NCBI GenBank assembly: GCA_017893485.1 | Contig: CM030362.1 | Location: 183,790,175 to 183,854,174, forward strand | From: Hemerocallis citrina | Taxonomy: Eukaryota; Streptophyta; Magnoliopsida; Asparagales; Asphodelaceae | Length of the DNA stretch: 64,000 bases | Reading direction: 5' to 3' | Shown here: piece by piece, positions 22,104 through 34,304 of the stretch | Layout: the number at the start of each line of letters is the position of its first letter | Numbering within the stretch: the stretch's first letter is position 1 | Notes under the pieces: model-generated | Told to the model about the DNA's origin: nothing | What the model saw: the letters and a program-made list of their open reading frames with translations, nothing else | The model's database searches: none | Made by a program: the position numbers and the translations under genes

Positions 22104-23002
22104 AATTGGTCAGTGCAAACAGTATCACATTTTCAAAATAAATAAAGATAATATGAGGGGGGTTCAATGATCATAATGGGAAAAGAACAGAAGATTTGCA
22201 ACAAGAACTGGAATGTAAGGTAATAAGAAGATACCATTGACTGACAATATTTCATAAGCAGCAATTGACAATACTATGGAAAAGAATTTAGAAAGATGGT
22301 ACCCTAGATGTTGACCTGGCATCGATACAGAATTACCCATAGCCTATCCTTATATATGCAAATTTGAGTAAGATGGGGCATCTGTAAACTACACCAGGGT
22401 ACTATAGCAAACCTATTTCGGTCAGAGCAACTTACTCTTGAGAAATCAGGATCAGGCAAAAACCTCTGTGAAAAAGTCTGGACAGACTAAACACTACGTT
22501 AAAAGGGGAATTTCATTCGCAAGGCACAAAATAATTGAGAGTCAACCATTACCCACATATGCAAATAAAACTGGAACATGACAAACAAATTATAATTTAG
22601 AAAATAAAATTCAAAGCACCAAAGAAAACCTTAAATATATATTTAGAAGCTCAACTCTAAATATAAAAGGTTTAATGGGTACTACATGATCCAAAGTGTT
22701 CTACATGTCAAAAAAAAAAAAAAGAAAAAAAAAATTAAGAGAATGCAATATCACGAGGGTTGAACATGTTTTACTCCTGCATTAAGTGATCTTATTTGTT
22801 CTCTAGCTGGAAAAGCATGCATACCACAACCACATGATGAATGGTCAAAATATGTGTAGTTTATGATATGAAGATCACTTCTAACAATGTGGATCATATT
22901 TTTTTTATTTTTCTACCACCACCTTATGGTCCTAATGTAATGAATCATTACCGAAATTTTTTTGAAGACATGATCAGAAGATATGATATACGTGATACAA
23001 AC
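22104..23002 (-). other. SAD2 intron sequence
   Basis: AT-rich intron with an A-rich run near 22708-22737. I see no coding or mobile element. Confidence 0.6.
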
Positions 23003-23154
23003 CTGTGCTGCTAATTTCTGGAGTTTGAGACTGTTTGCCTCATCACCATCTTCATCACCATCTGCCATTTCATTGTCAGACTTATCCTCCTCGTCCTCAC
23101 CAGATTGAAAACCATCCATGTCATCATCTTCAGCATCATATTCCTTCTTAGCTT
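23003..23154 (-). pseudogene. SAD2: SAD2 exon encoding the acidic loop
   Basis: The exon reads EAKKEYDAEDDDMDGFQSGE, then DEEDKSDNEMADGDEDGDEA and NSLKLQKLAAQ. The acidic stretch is typical of the importin-7/8 group. Phase and splice borders agree with its neighbours, and the exon is intact. Confidence 0.92.
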
Positions 23155-23477
23155 CTGTCCTCAAGGATAAGGAAACATGACTAAAAAAAGTAGCAAACAC
23201 TTAATGACTAAAAACTTGTGTATAAATGATAAAAACTGAGCAAGATAAACAGGAAACAGCAAGAAACAAAGCTCAGAAGAAGCCTCAAGACAACAACAAG
23301 TATATCACTTCAATAATTATAGAGTACAAAACAATATAAGAGATGGTACAATAAGAAAAATAATCAAGTGGAGAAAACTTGAAAATCAAAATAAAAAATA
23401 TAATTACGTGAGGAAAATTAAAAGCATTAGTTCACAGGTATCAAATTTAAACAAAACGACATCAAATTCAGAAGTAC
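23155..23477 (-). other. SAD2 intron
   Basis: Short AT-rich intron with no recognisable element. Confidence 0.7.
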
Positions 23478-23617
23478 CTGCAACTTGATCCTTGTAAGAA
23501 ACAAGTAACTCAAGCATGGCATTAAAAATACGTACAAATGCTTCCCCTGGCAACTGCTCCTCCGGAAGGGCCAGCAGTGAAGTTAAACCCAAGCAGCAAA
23601 CCTTCTTATCATGTTCC
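23478..23617 (-). pseudogene. SAD2: SAD2 exon
   Basis: The exon reads [20 protein letters not shown], then [20 protein letters not shown] and SYKDQVA. This is the strongly conserved CCLGLTSLL block. It is intact and in phase. Confidence 0.92.
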
Positions 23618-23713
23618 CTAAAAATACAAAAGAGGATTGAGGCTTCATAGATGTGAAAAGGATAGAAAAGAATAGAATAGGAAATAAAAATACCTTGTAA
23701 AACAGATGCTTAC

Positions 23714-23853
23714 CTCCTAAATTTTGCACGAATGCCACTTTTTTTAACTTGCTGTAGCATCTGAAGCCATAAACTAAAAACTTGTGTTGCAACACCAATC
23801 TTTTGTAGCAAACCAAGGGTCAAAGAAGCATTGTAGTAAAGAGCATTAGCAAC
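23714..23853 (-). pseudogene. SAD2: SAD2 exon
   Basis: The exon reads [20 protein letters not shown], then [20 protein letters not shown] and IRAKFR. It is intact, with acceptor GTAG and donor GTAAGC. Confidence 0.92.
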
Positions 23854-24319
23854 CTACATGGATAGAAGCTGACATCAACCACATGTATAATAATAAATTA
23901 AATAGAAGCATCAAAACATCTTGTACAAAAACATAATATAAATCAAGCTTGGTTCAGACAGAAATTCAGAGACATAACGTCCAAAGCATGGGCCGAATAG
24001 ATTTAGAACTGCAGGAAGCCCTATTAGCCGCTGAGCAGAGGCAGTACAGTAATCAAATTAATGCATGAATTATACATAAACCCAGTCATACTAATACTAT
24101 ACGCTAAATACCTTAACAAAATTGTAATTATTTATTTTATAAGAAATAAGTTAATTTTTCAAAAATTCCATTCACATCTGTACAATCCAGAACCAAAGTT
24201 CATGTATTTCATGATCCTTCCTAAATCATGAAAGAATGTGAATAATGATGGTAATCGTGGTATCACCATTCACAACAGCATTTCCCAAGAGAAGGCTTAA
24301 AAGATAAAAGTTTGCAAAC
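23854..24319 (-). other. SAD2 intron, left of Copia-1
   Basis: AT-rich intron sequence; nothing recognised before the duplicated segment that begins at 24320. Confidence 0.6.
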
Positions 24320-24512
24320 ATAGTAAGATCAAGTAATTTCTGGACAAGAAATGATCTAGTAAAGTATGCTAAGGTTCGAAAGTTCCAGGATTAAAGAATG
24401 AATCAGAGTGGGCGGGAGGCTGATCTAGACAAGGTTATTTCATTTGCAAGCAGTTCTCATGTGTGGCTTGGGCATCATGTTTTCTGCCATAGAGAACCCA
24501 AAGTGTGAAATC
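24320..24512. repeat. Left copy of the ~193-bp duplication flanking Copia-1
   Basis: TAGTAAGATCAAGTAATTTC to GTGTGAAATC recurs almost unchanged at 33732-33925. It is ordinary intron sequence, present once on each side of the retrotransposon. Confidence 0.9.
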
Positions 24513-24778
24513 TGTTAGGTTTTGTGAGAAATTAACAATTGGGAATTAGGGTTAATATCTAGATCTAAGTTGCTTGAGATATTCACCCTAGGTATCAAGA
24601 TTGGAATACCTAGACTGCTATCACAAGCCAGTATTTATTCCTAAATACTGGTTTGGGTATCGGGTTATAAGCCCACAAACCCACATTCCAATATCCAATC
24701 AATTGTACATTCATTACACGTGTTACTCATATGCACATGCAATATTTATATAGAGAGAATATACCAATATATCCAACA
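24513..24778 (-). mobile_element. Copia-1 3' LTR
   Basis: 266 bp, TG...CA, adjoining the polypurine tract; pairs with 33476-33734. Confidence 0.85.
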
Positions 24779-25399
24779 ATCTCCTCCTATATTCTCAATA
24801 TATAAAGTACAGGATTAGCTCATCAGTTCAGTATAAAACTGACTGGCTGATATCAGTCCACAAAAAAAAATATCATAAAGGTATAGTTTCATAAGAACCA
24901 ATAGAATTATAAAACTGAATAGTTCAATCAAGACTAAACCAATATAATTAAATAGTTCCAAACCATATCCAATTTAGAATAGTTCACAAAGACTAAACCA
25001 ACTAGAATAATCTGTCATAGTTTCAAAATTAAACAAAGCAAATAAACTTTAAGAACAAAATATGAGTTTTAAACTCATGAACACAAGAGTCTTAAACTCA
25101 ACAGAAGTTTTACCAAGCAAGTGACTAATTTATTCTCGAAAGAAATAAACTGAAACTCTATCCTTGCACACTGCTTTATGTTTACTCTTCCATTTTGAGC
25201 AAATCATTATTTTTGAAATCTATGTTGACAGATTCAACTCCTCCATCTTTGGTAGCTTATTTAAAATAAGAATATCAAGAGACACATCTCTAAGAATTCC
25301 AACGAATTTTACAAAGCATCTAGTTCCACAAACGAACTTAGTACAATTCATAATTAACTTAGCAAAAATGTAACGCAAGAATCATAATCAAGTTTCTTT

Positions 25400-28300
25400 C
25401 ACTACAAAAAAAGAGTTTTACACCGGCGTATCTACGCCGGCATTTTGGTAGAAACGCCACTATAAAACCAAGTTAATGTAAAGGAACAAAAAAATTCAAC
25501 TCTACACCGGCATATGTAAAAAACGCTGGCATATGTAGGTATACACCAACGTTTTTTTGTGAAACGTCGGTGTAGATAACGAATAAGTGAACGCACTCGT
25601 TCTCTCTCTCTCTCTCCCATTTTACTAAATCCCTAAATCCAATTTTTCACTCTATCTCTCTCTCTCCATCTCCCTCCTCCCATCGCCTCCTTCCATCGCT
25701 GCCCCCATCCCTTCCCCCGCCCCCCTCCCCCGACGTCGCCACGTTCCCCATCGCCGCCTCCTCCAGAGCCATCTGTTGGCCCTTCCCCCATCACCACCCC
25801 CTCCTCCGGCGTCGCCCCTTCCCCCATGGCTGTCCCATCGCCCTTCCCCCTACCCTGCCGTCGGCACTTCCCCCATCGTCGCCCCCCTCCCCCACCGTTG
25901 CTCTTTCCCCCCATCGTCGCCCCCCTCCCCTGTCGTCGCCCCTTCCTCTACACAAACCCTAGGTTTGTTCTTGAAATTTCTAAATCGTTTTATTTTTAAA
26001 ATTTTTGTTTCCGAAATTTCTACACAAACCCTAGGTATGATGTAGCTGGTATGTTCTTGAGATTGGTTCTACAATTTTTTCCAACTCTCTAATTTAGCTT
26101 GCTTGTATGTTCTTGAGGGTATACTTGTATGCCTGTATGACTAGGTATGCTTGTATACTATATTCCAGATTAATATAGTATATGGAATGCAACTTCCATA
26201 GAAGTTTGAGAATAAATGAGGGTATAATTCCATCAAATTTTTTCTGTTTGAAAATCATCGTCTCCTCTTCTATTTTTCAAGCGGATGGCATGGTGCAGGC
26301 CATGCTCAGATATTTCCATAACCCTCTCTTTTGATGGGGATTCTTTAGATAATCTCTAGAAGATGAAGTAGAGGTCGATAATGTGGAGATTCTTTGGGTT
26401 AGCGTCAAATGTATGATTTGAAACTCTTGTTTCAGGTTAGTGCTGCTTCACGAGTTGCTTTTTTGTCTTTTGTCTGAATTTGGAGATGAGATGGATAATG
26501 TATCTGAAGTTGCACACTATGATTTTTTTATATGGGAGCGACTAGTGATGGAAATTTTATTATCTAAACTTTATATACAATTATATCATGATGTCTAGAT
26601 GAGTATCATTTTCTAAGATAATGTTCATGCTTGTTGCTTGGGTTTGAAAATGAGATTGTTCTTTCTCATTGGTTTTAAGTGATGATGAGATGGATTATGT
26701 AACTGAAGTTGCATACTATGAATTACAGAGGAGTGACTAGTGATGAAATAATCCTGTTTGAACTTATGTTATGGTTTCAATTGACAGTTATCTCATGAGT
26801 ATTACAAAAGTATAAGTTTTATCTCAGTTACTATCTTGTTTGCCTGAATTTGACTAGTGATGAAATAATCTTTGTAACTTAATATTTTGAACTCCAAATT
26901 TTGGTTATGAATGTGATGAGATCACATTATTATGTTTATGAGATTACAATATTTTGAACTCTTTCAATTGTTGTTGATTATTGTTTGAGGACAGCTGATT
27001 TGAACTCTTTCAATTTAGACACAAGATCTTTGTCGTATTGAGAGACAAGCTTGAACCTGTGATCCCCTCCAATAGCAGGAAAGTACTAGGTTCCTAATAT
27101 ATTTTGATTCTTGACAGTCAATTTTGAATGCTGAATAATTGGAGAACTATGTAATAGATAAAATCAGTTGTGGTTATTGTTTTGTTCTGTTTTGTTTTTT
27201 TTTTTTTTTTTTTTCCATTTCAAGGATACAAAATGTAATCTTCTGATACATGATGATATATGCTCAAAAGTATTTTGTTCTGCTTATGAGTAGCACTATT
27301 CTTGTTTCTTCTATTGCATTTCTAAGTTTTGGTTAAACTGTATGAAGGTTGATATATTCTGTCGGAATAAATTTACAGAGCAGAAAGTTGCAACAAATTT
27401 CTTTAACAGAAAGAACTAGATATTGATTGCAGAGTTCCAGTTAATTTGGTTTTGTAGGAGATCCTATGAATCTATGATTTTGGAAGAATAGTTCTAAATT
27501 GTTTGAGTACATATTTCTAAAAACCAATTACATCAAAGAACAGCCTTCTACTGCTTACAAGTTGTAATCACTATACCAAACTTCTTAACAGGTAGAATAA
27601 AGGAAAATATATTCCATATATTCATTACCTCGTATAACTCTTTGTTATTGTTAGCAAAGATCAAATTCAATATTTGGGTAGATAAATGTCAAAATTGTTG
27701 CCCTTTCTTTTTCTTTCTTCTTTGATTTGTTTTCTCTTCATATCAGTGTTCTTCAATTTGGTGGTTTCTATTTTGTATTTGGGTATTATTATTTTTATTT
27801 TTATTATTATAATTGTTATTTTAATTTAGTTTACTCTTCTCTTTTATTTAAGTGATTAGTTATTTAAGATACTCCCTATAAATGGCTTCATTTTCCTTGC
27901 TAATTTTTAGTCGGTCTAGTGCTTAAACAAGTTGTGGGGATATGCACTCAGTTCCTTCAGGAGAGGACTGAAACCTGGAGGTGAGATTTATCATGGCTTT
28001 CTTCTTATTATTATTATTATTATTGTTCTGCTCGATATACATACTCATGTTGTATGTGATTTTAAAAATATGTTTTGCTGGCATTTTTAAGTTGTGAGGA
28101 CTATAATACACTTGGTATTGTAATTGTTCATCATTACTTTTAACTTTGTTGAATTGGGGTGGATTATATTTTTCTTGTTTGTGTGTTTGCTGGTCTATTT
28201 TGTATGTAACTTATGTTTTAAGCGATATCCTTGCTTATATATAATGTAGATTTTAGTGATGGACTTAATTATTTTTTTTAATTTTAAATTATTATTTTTT

Positions 28301-28665
28301 TTTTTTAAATTTAAATTTTTTTTTTAAATATATCTACCCCGGCGTTTTTTACAAGCGTCGGGGTAGTTTTTCATAAAAAATGTTCACTTTTACTGGCGTT
28401 TCAAAAACGCCGGTGTAGGTTATGGCTAGAAAAAAGGTTCCAAACGAAACTACCCTTTCAGTGGCGTTTTCCAACCGCCGGTTTAGTTTTAACCTATACC
28501 GGCGGTCGTAAAAAACGCCGGGGAATGTCCCTAAGCTACAGTGACACACGATTCAGCGACACTTGCACTGGCTATTTATTAAACGTTGGTGGTATCTACA
28601 GCGGGGTTTATAAACGCCGGTAAATGTGCAAAAAAATGCCGGTAAAGACTATTAGTCTTGTAGTG
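25400..28665. mobile_element. Non-autonomous CACTA (En/Spm-type) transposon
   Basis: It starts CACTACAAAAAAAG and ends CTTGTAGTG, with the 3-bp duplication TTT on both sides. Both ends carry dense ACGCCGG/CCGGCGT subterminal repeats in both orientations (25423-25580 and 28330-28650), the expected binding sites for the transposase. I find no transposase in its 3.27 kb. It is nested in Copia-1, so it is younger than that element. Confidence 0.9.
25600..26040 (+). other. GC- and CT-rich segment inside the CACTA element
   Basis: A CT microsatellite is followed by C-rich repeats of CCCCCATCGTCGCC and two copies of a CTACACAAACCCTAGGT word. It looks like a plant promoter-leader or acquired gene start, but weak Pro-rich frames on one strand and Gly-rich frames on the other do not support a real protein. 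Confidence 0.4.
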
Positions 28666-28668
28666 TTT

Positions 28669-31600
28669 AACTAAATAAAGAACGTGAACTTTTATAGTTT
28701 CTACACAAGAACCATACTGTGTTTCATATTGGAATGAAAAAACTGTCATTTCAATGATAGTTTAACATTGAATCATCAAAATTGGAATGAAACGTGTATC
28801 CATAAAAGACATATCATCAAAATTGAAATTATATTTAAGACAATTTAATCATCGGAAACACATCGACAAGTTTTCATGTTTCGCATTGGAATAATATGAT
28901 TATTCTAAGGAAATTTCCTAGATATATAATACCATCAAAATTGGAATGACATTATATATTTGTGGAATTTATGTGGAATCATCAAAATTATCTAAAACAT
29001 GTCAACTGCCTAAAATTGATGCTTAAGTTTGAACTTCTCTATGGCTCCAATTGGATTCTAAATTTCAAAACAATTAGGATGTTAAAGCTTTGACTCAATA
29101 GCTTTCAACTCCATTTTTCCCACAGTTTTGATAATTAGATCACTTTCAAGTCTCTTAGTAAGAGCATTAGCCATACTTGTCACAATTTCACTTTATCTAT
29201 AAGAAAGTTCAACTAGGCTTCTTTCAGCCGTAATATACTCATCTTACTATTATAGAGTGAGTTATGAGCTACAGTGCATTGTAGCTTAATAGTCGCATTA
29301 CAGAATTAGAGAGTTATTTAAACTTCTTAATGGATAACTAGCAACAATTTCTTCAATCCACTCAGCCTTTTCCCCTGCAGAGGATTACACATAGAGGTCT
29401 AATTTCATGGATGATAGCACAGTGCCTGTTTGCTTTTTATTTCCATAACATTTCTGTTTCTCCTAGTATAAACACATATCTACTAGTTATCGACTTTCAC
29501 TAAATTCTGAGCATCATAATGCATCAGATCAGCCATTCATTTGAAGAATGACTAAAGTAGCACAAAGCAAACTCTTGAATACCACTCAAGTATCTCAATA
29601 GCCTCTTAAGGGCACTCAAATATGTATGAGATTATTAGTGAATCTACAGATCATACCTACCTCAAAGGCTATGTCTATTCTAGTGTAGATCTTTGTATAC
29701 ATGAGACTGTCAATTCCTTTAGAATGATCTACCTGTTTCATAGTTGCACCATCATTAGGTGTCAACCTTTTATCATAATTATAAGGTATTTCAAAATACA
29801 CTTTCAATCACTATATACCCACTTTTGAAACACATTTTGATTTGATGAGTTTTACTAAGAGCTATCCCTTGCCAACTGAAAACTCACCCTTATACCTATG
29901 GTGTCCATAGTACCTAGGTTTTCATGTTGAATTCTTTGGATAGCACAATTTTAACTTCATTTGTAATAGAGATGTCACTTCCAAGAACATGCATGTCAAC
30001 AGAATAAGTAAATAATAGCCACTATATTTGACACACCACAAAGTTGAAGGCACTAATCTGAATTACTTGATTCATATACTAGGCTCTTTAAAAAATTTTG
30101 TCAAATTATTTATTCGTCGGCTATACATATTTTAAGAACACACAATGATTTTACTAAATTGTAAATCTTGTTCACTAAACATATTAGTTCAAAACTTTCC
30201 AGTATAAAATAGTTCAATACAAAACATCAAGTACAAAGCCTTCTAAATATCCTTTATGAATGACAAAAGTTTCAATAGATGTAAGGATAAGAAGAATACT
30301 TATTGTAGCAATATGACAAACATGTGAGTAGACATCAAATAAATCTACCCCATTTTTCTCTGTCAATCTGTTAACTACTAAAAAGCATTAAAATTGCTAC
30401 TGAACAATCAAAATTAAGTTTCTTCTACAAAACTCCACTTACTTACTATAGTTTTAGCCCCTTTCGGCAGATCAACTAAATTAAAGTATTATTGTATGAC
30501 ACAAAATCATCTCATTGTCTACTGAAGACTTATCTTAGCTCTTTTGTCATTCAGGTTTTTAAGTGTCAGTAAAGCTGGTTCTTGATTCCAACTGTGAATC
30601 ATTGAACGTGTCTTTAGGACTAGATTATTTCATACATTTATCTTTGATGAACACATCCTCAAAGAACTCTGCAAGTCTAGATTTTTCTAACACAAATTAG
30701 ATAGATCCAACATCTGTCCACAGAACTACATTCTGCACTTTCTAAACACACACAAATATTTGTTATAGGTCCTACATTAGGCCTTCTAGGGTCATGTACT
30801 CTAATAAATGTATCACAACACAAATTTTCACTTTAACAAAATTATTTGTGTTTTCATGTCATGATTTACAAGGTGTGTTCAATTTAGAGTGTAGTAACAC
30901 ATTAGAGATATGATTAACAACACAACATCACTCATACTTACACAAGACAAACAGTCAATAATATGGAATTCAACATTTTACTAAGTGTTTGATTCTAACT
31001 TTTATCGATATTGTTTAACTGTTATAAGTAGAGTGCAGTAGAGATAATGTCAAATGCAAACTTTTCTAAAGTTGTTAAAACATATTCAGCACCTCTATCA
31101 AATCAAAACCCTTGATTTTCAGCATTTAACTATAATTTTTAATTCATTAAGAATAACAAGTGCTTCATTCTTCATATATATGATAGACTTATATTAATCA
31201 TCTACAAAAGCGATTAAATATTTCTAACCAACAATCGTCTCATCTAGTCACAAAGCTACTGAGATCACAAATATCAGAATGTATTGACTCAAGAAGTTGT
31301 GTGCTCCTAGAGACCGTACTAAATAATTTTGTAGTGATCATAATCTGAGCACAACTTTCATACTTGTCATATTTAATGGAGTGTCGTTTAGCAGAGTTAT
31401 GAGTTTTAACAAGAACAAATAATTTAATATATAGTTCATAGTGATTCTAAATTTCAAAACAACTTGGATGTTAAAGCTTTGACTCAATAGCTTTTAACTC
31501 CATTTCTCCCACAGTTTTGATAATTAGATCAAATTTCCTCACAAACAATTGACTATATAGTTCTCAAATCCTAGCCAATTATGCTATGTTCAAGAACATA

Positions 31601-32640
31601 ATTAGAACTATTATTATTAATTGTCTCATTTGTTAATCTCAACTTATAAATGTGATAGACAATATATGCACTTTATAAGAGTTAATACAAAATTACTCTA
31701 TCACATTTTACAAAAATTATTTGCTTTCTCTAATGGTTCTAACAATGTCCACTTGCTCAAACACATTGAGCGAAGAGTTCTTTCCTTTATTCGTTCTTCA
31801 TCATCTTCATAATGCTAAATGAGATACTAACTAACATATTATAATTCAACTTTGCACACACAGTACAATAAACGAGAAAGAACAAAACGTAACTAATAGA
31901 GTCATATTCTACATTAAGTAATGCTCTCTCCTAAGTTACAGACATTTGTTATATATTTTATACATCAAAGAATTTTATTTCAATTTTAATTATTAGAGAA
32001 GCAAATATGTAATCTCACACAAACTGCAAACAGTAGATTTGTCATAGTATCTATACACATAGTATGATAAAACACTTAACAACCCTAAACATGCTAGTTT
32101 TTCAGAGCGAGAATAACTATGATCTAAACTCTCAATCATATGATCAAACGCACAAAACATTAACACGTTCATTACATGAAAATACTAAGAGAGATTAGAG
32201 TAGATCATACCGATCCTTCAAGTTAGAAGTGTTTTTCAAATTCAATGGAGAAGCCTGCGTAGTGCAGACTTATTCAAACGTGATGCATATCCATCGTCTC
32301 CAACACACAATTTGTAAGTAACTTTGGAGTTCCTACATTCATCAAATTGTTAAAGATTAACCAATTAAATGAATTATTGATACTGTTTAATTCTAGCAAC
32401 AATTTAATTTGGAGATCCAAACTTTATAGTCAGAATATATAGTTTAACTTATCAAAATAGATATTTTATTTTAGCACATAGCCAAAATAACTGTTCAACT
32501 TGTATTTAATTAAACAAATGATTAATACATTCTTGAACTTAACCACTTAGCATCACAGTAATTCTATAATTCAAAACATAAACTTAAAACGAATGTTTTG
32601 AACTTCCAGCACATAGCAAAATATTTAACAGAAATTTAAT
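28669..32640 (-). pseudogene. Copia-1 decayed pol region
   Basis: The minus strand shows scraps of copia pol in the right order. Near 29650-29760 a piece reads like the RT end (YTRIDIAFEVGMICRFTNN against PDIAxAVGxxSRF). Near 31250-31330 a piece resembles the integrase start (ESIHSDICDLSSF). No frame stays open for long. A segment of about 88 bp at 29044-29135 recurs at 31440-31530. It is an old element with heavy loss of coding capacity. Confidence 0.6.
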
Positions 32641-32836
32641 GCGAGGAAAGTAAAAAACTAATCTTTCACCATCTCTTCCCCTTCAATTGATTAGACTCAT
32701 GTCTGTTTGGGAACAAATCCAAACAACAAACCTTTATGCACCAAAGAGGCCCAGCATCGAACACCTTGTGTGCGACTAACCTGCAAGCTCCTCTGAGGCT
32801 TCCTATACATTCCCAATTCCCTTAATTGAGAAATTA

Positions 32837-33292
32837 ATGGCGGACAGTGGCGTAGTCACCAGGTACGGCAGTGGCGCGGCCCTGACCGAGCCCAAAAAGT
32901 CATCCACCTTCTCCGTCAAGGTCGGACTAGCCCAGATGCTCCATGGCAACGTCATCATGGCCCTTGACCGCGTCCATGCCGATATCTGCTCCTAGGGCAG
33001 CGTCGCCAGCATGTCCGACCCCCAGCTCATGAAAGAGATCAATCCGCCGTCACCATCTCCGTCATGGCCAAGGCCCGCATCGGCCACTTCGTCGAGGCCC
33101 AGATCCTCGAGGTCCTCGGCATCGACTACATCAACGAGTCGGAGGTCCTTGTTAGAATATAAATATTAAAACCCTCATCCTTACCACAACTTCGAAGTTT
33201 TGGTCCATTGGTAGGGTCATTAATAGTCCTCACCCTCGCCGACGAGGAGCACAACATCAACAAGCACAACTTCTGCATCCCCTTCGTCTGCG
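32837..33292 (+). pseudogene. PDX1: PDX1-like pyridoxal 5'-phosphate synthase fragment (retrocopy)
   Basis: PDX1 is the synthase subunit of the vitamin B6 complex. Pieces read FSVKVGLAQM, then [10 protein letters not shown], a [13 protein letters not shown], then after a frameshift [30 protein letters not shown], and after an inserted segment of about 80 bp TLADEEHNINKHNF and IPFVC. About 20 residues are deleted between GNVIM and ALDRV, where two ATGG-containing words could have recombined. Homology stops at about one third of the usual protein. It lies on the + strand, antisense to Copia-1, near its right LTR. GC content is far above the surroundings. Confidence 0.82.
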
Positions 33293-33475
33293 ATGACAGG
33301 GATGACGCCGACGACAGTAGCGGCGGCGGTGGCTCTAGTCGATGACGGTGGCGGCTTCGTGTGGTGGCGTGCGGTGTCGAGCGACAGCGAACGACGGGGT
33401 GGTGTGACGGGTGGTGAGATTCCGACGAACCCTCTTGATTAATCTCACAAATTGATTAATAAAATATCTCAAGAT
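33293..33475. other. GC-rich unassigned segment between the PDX1 fragment and the Copia-1 right LTR
   Basis: GGTGGCGG-type repeats, not PDX1 and not a normal copia leader. The primer binding site expected next to the LTR is missing here. Confidence 0.4.
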
Positions 33476-33734
33476 TTATAGGTTTTGTGATAAATTAACA
33501 ATTGGAAATTAGGGTTAATATCTAGATGTAAGTTGCTTGAGATATTCACCTTATGTATCAAGATTGGAATACCTAGACTGCTATCACAAGCAAGTATTTA
33601 TTTCTAAATACTGGTTTGGGTATCGGGTTATAAGCCCACAAACCCGCGTTTCAATATCCACTCAATTATACGTTCATTACACGTATTACTCATATGCACA
33701 TGCAATATTTATATAGAGAGAATATACCAATATA
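33476..33734 (-). mobile_element. Copia-1 right LTR, end-trimmed
   Basis: Matches 24513-24778, but starts TTATAGG where the partner has TGTTAGG, and stops at CCAATATA, before the terminal TCCAACA, where it runs into the duplicated flank. Confidence 0.82.
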
Positions 33735-33925
33735 GTAAGATCAAGTAATTTCTGGACAAGAAATGATCTAGTAAAGTATGGTAAGGTTCGAAAGTTCCAG
33801 GATTAAAGACTGAATCAGAGTGGGCGGGAGGCTGATCTAGACAAGGTTATTTCATTTGCAAGCAGTTCTCATGTGTGGCTTGGGCATCGTGTTTTCTGCC
33901 ACGGAGAACCCAAAGTGTGAAATCT
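33732..33925. repeat. Right copy of the ~193-bp duplication flanking Copia-1
   Basis: Near-identical to 24320-24512; only a few substitutions (for example GCATCATG against GCATCGTG). ATA is shared at the junction with the LTR. Confidence 0.9.
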
Positions 33926-34288
33926 AGCTCAGAAAAAATCATACAAATCTAAACTGAATGTCAACCATCCCCAGACATTTCCCTGAGGCTCCTTTTAATA
34001 AGGATAACAGAATAGAGCTTTAAATGCTTTTGTAGTTTTTCAGTAGGAATTTTTAAATCAAGCTAATCTTTAATTACAATAGGATATTTCCTTTTGTAGA
34101 TTTAGCAGTCTTAGAAACACTAGGTTATTTAATATTGGGATATTTCACTGTGGGCTTCAGTTTCATGTTAGATCCTAATCAATTTTATGTATCACTTGTA
34201 GTCCCTGGATCAAGAAAGGCAGGCACTGACCTGGAACCACAAAGAGATCGAAAAAACAAATTGTGCTTCACTATAAGTACATCATCTT
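33926..34288 (-). other. SAD2 intron between Copia-1 and the next retroposon
   Basis: AT-rich sequence; I see no gene or element in it. Confidence 0.55.
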
Positions 34289-34304
34289 AAACATAATTAC
34301 TCAC

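Larger units (their letters stand above)
24513..33734 (-). mobile_element. Copia-1, decayed Ty1/copia element with nested CACTA and a PDX1 fragment
   Basis: The left LTR (24513-24778) has termini TGTTAGG and CCAACA and is followed by a polypurine tract on the minus strand (AGGAGGAGAT). The right LTR (33476-33734) matches but lacks its last ~8 bp and has an altered start. With the 3.27-kb CACTA element discounted, the length is about 5.95 kb, normal for copia. Only scraps of pol can be read. The expected primer site beside the right LTR is absent; GC-rich sequence and a PDX1 fragment lie there instead. Confidence 0.8.

Noticed and set aside
25633..26045. Gly-rich and Pro-rich frames on opposite strands in the CACTA element
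   Set aside because: Both arise from C-rich repeats; neither has a domain or conserved start context.
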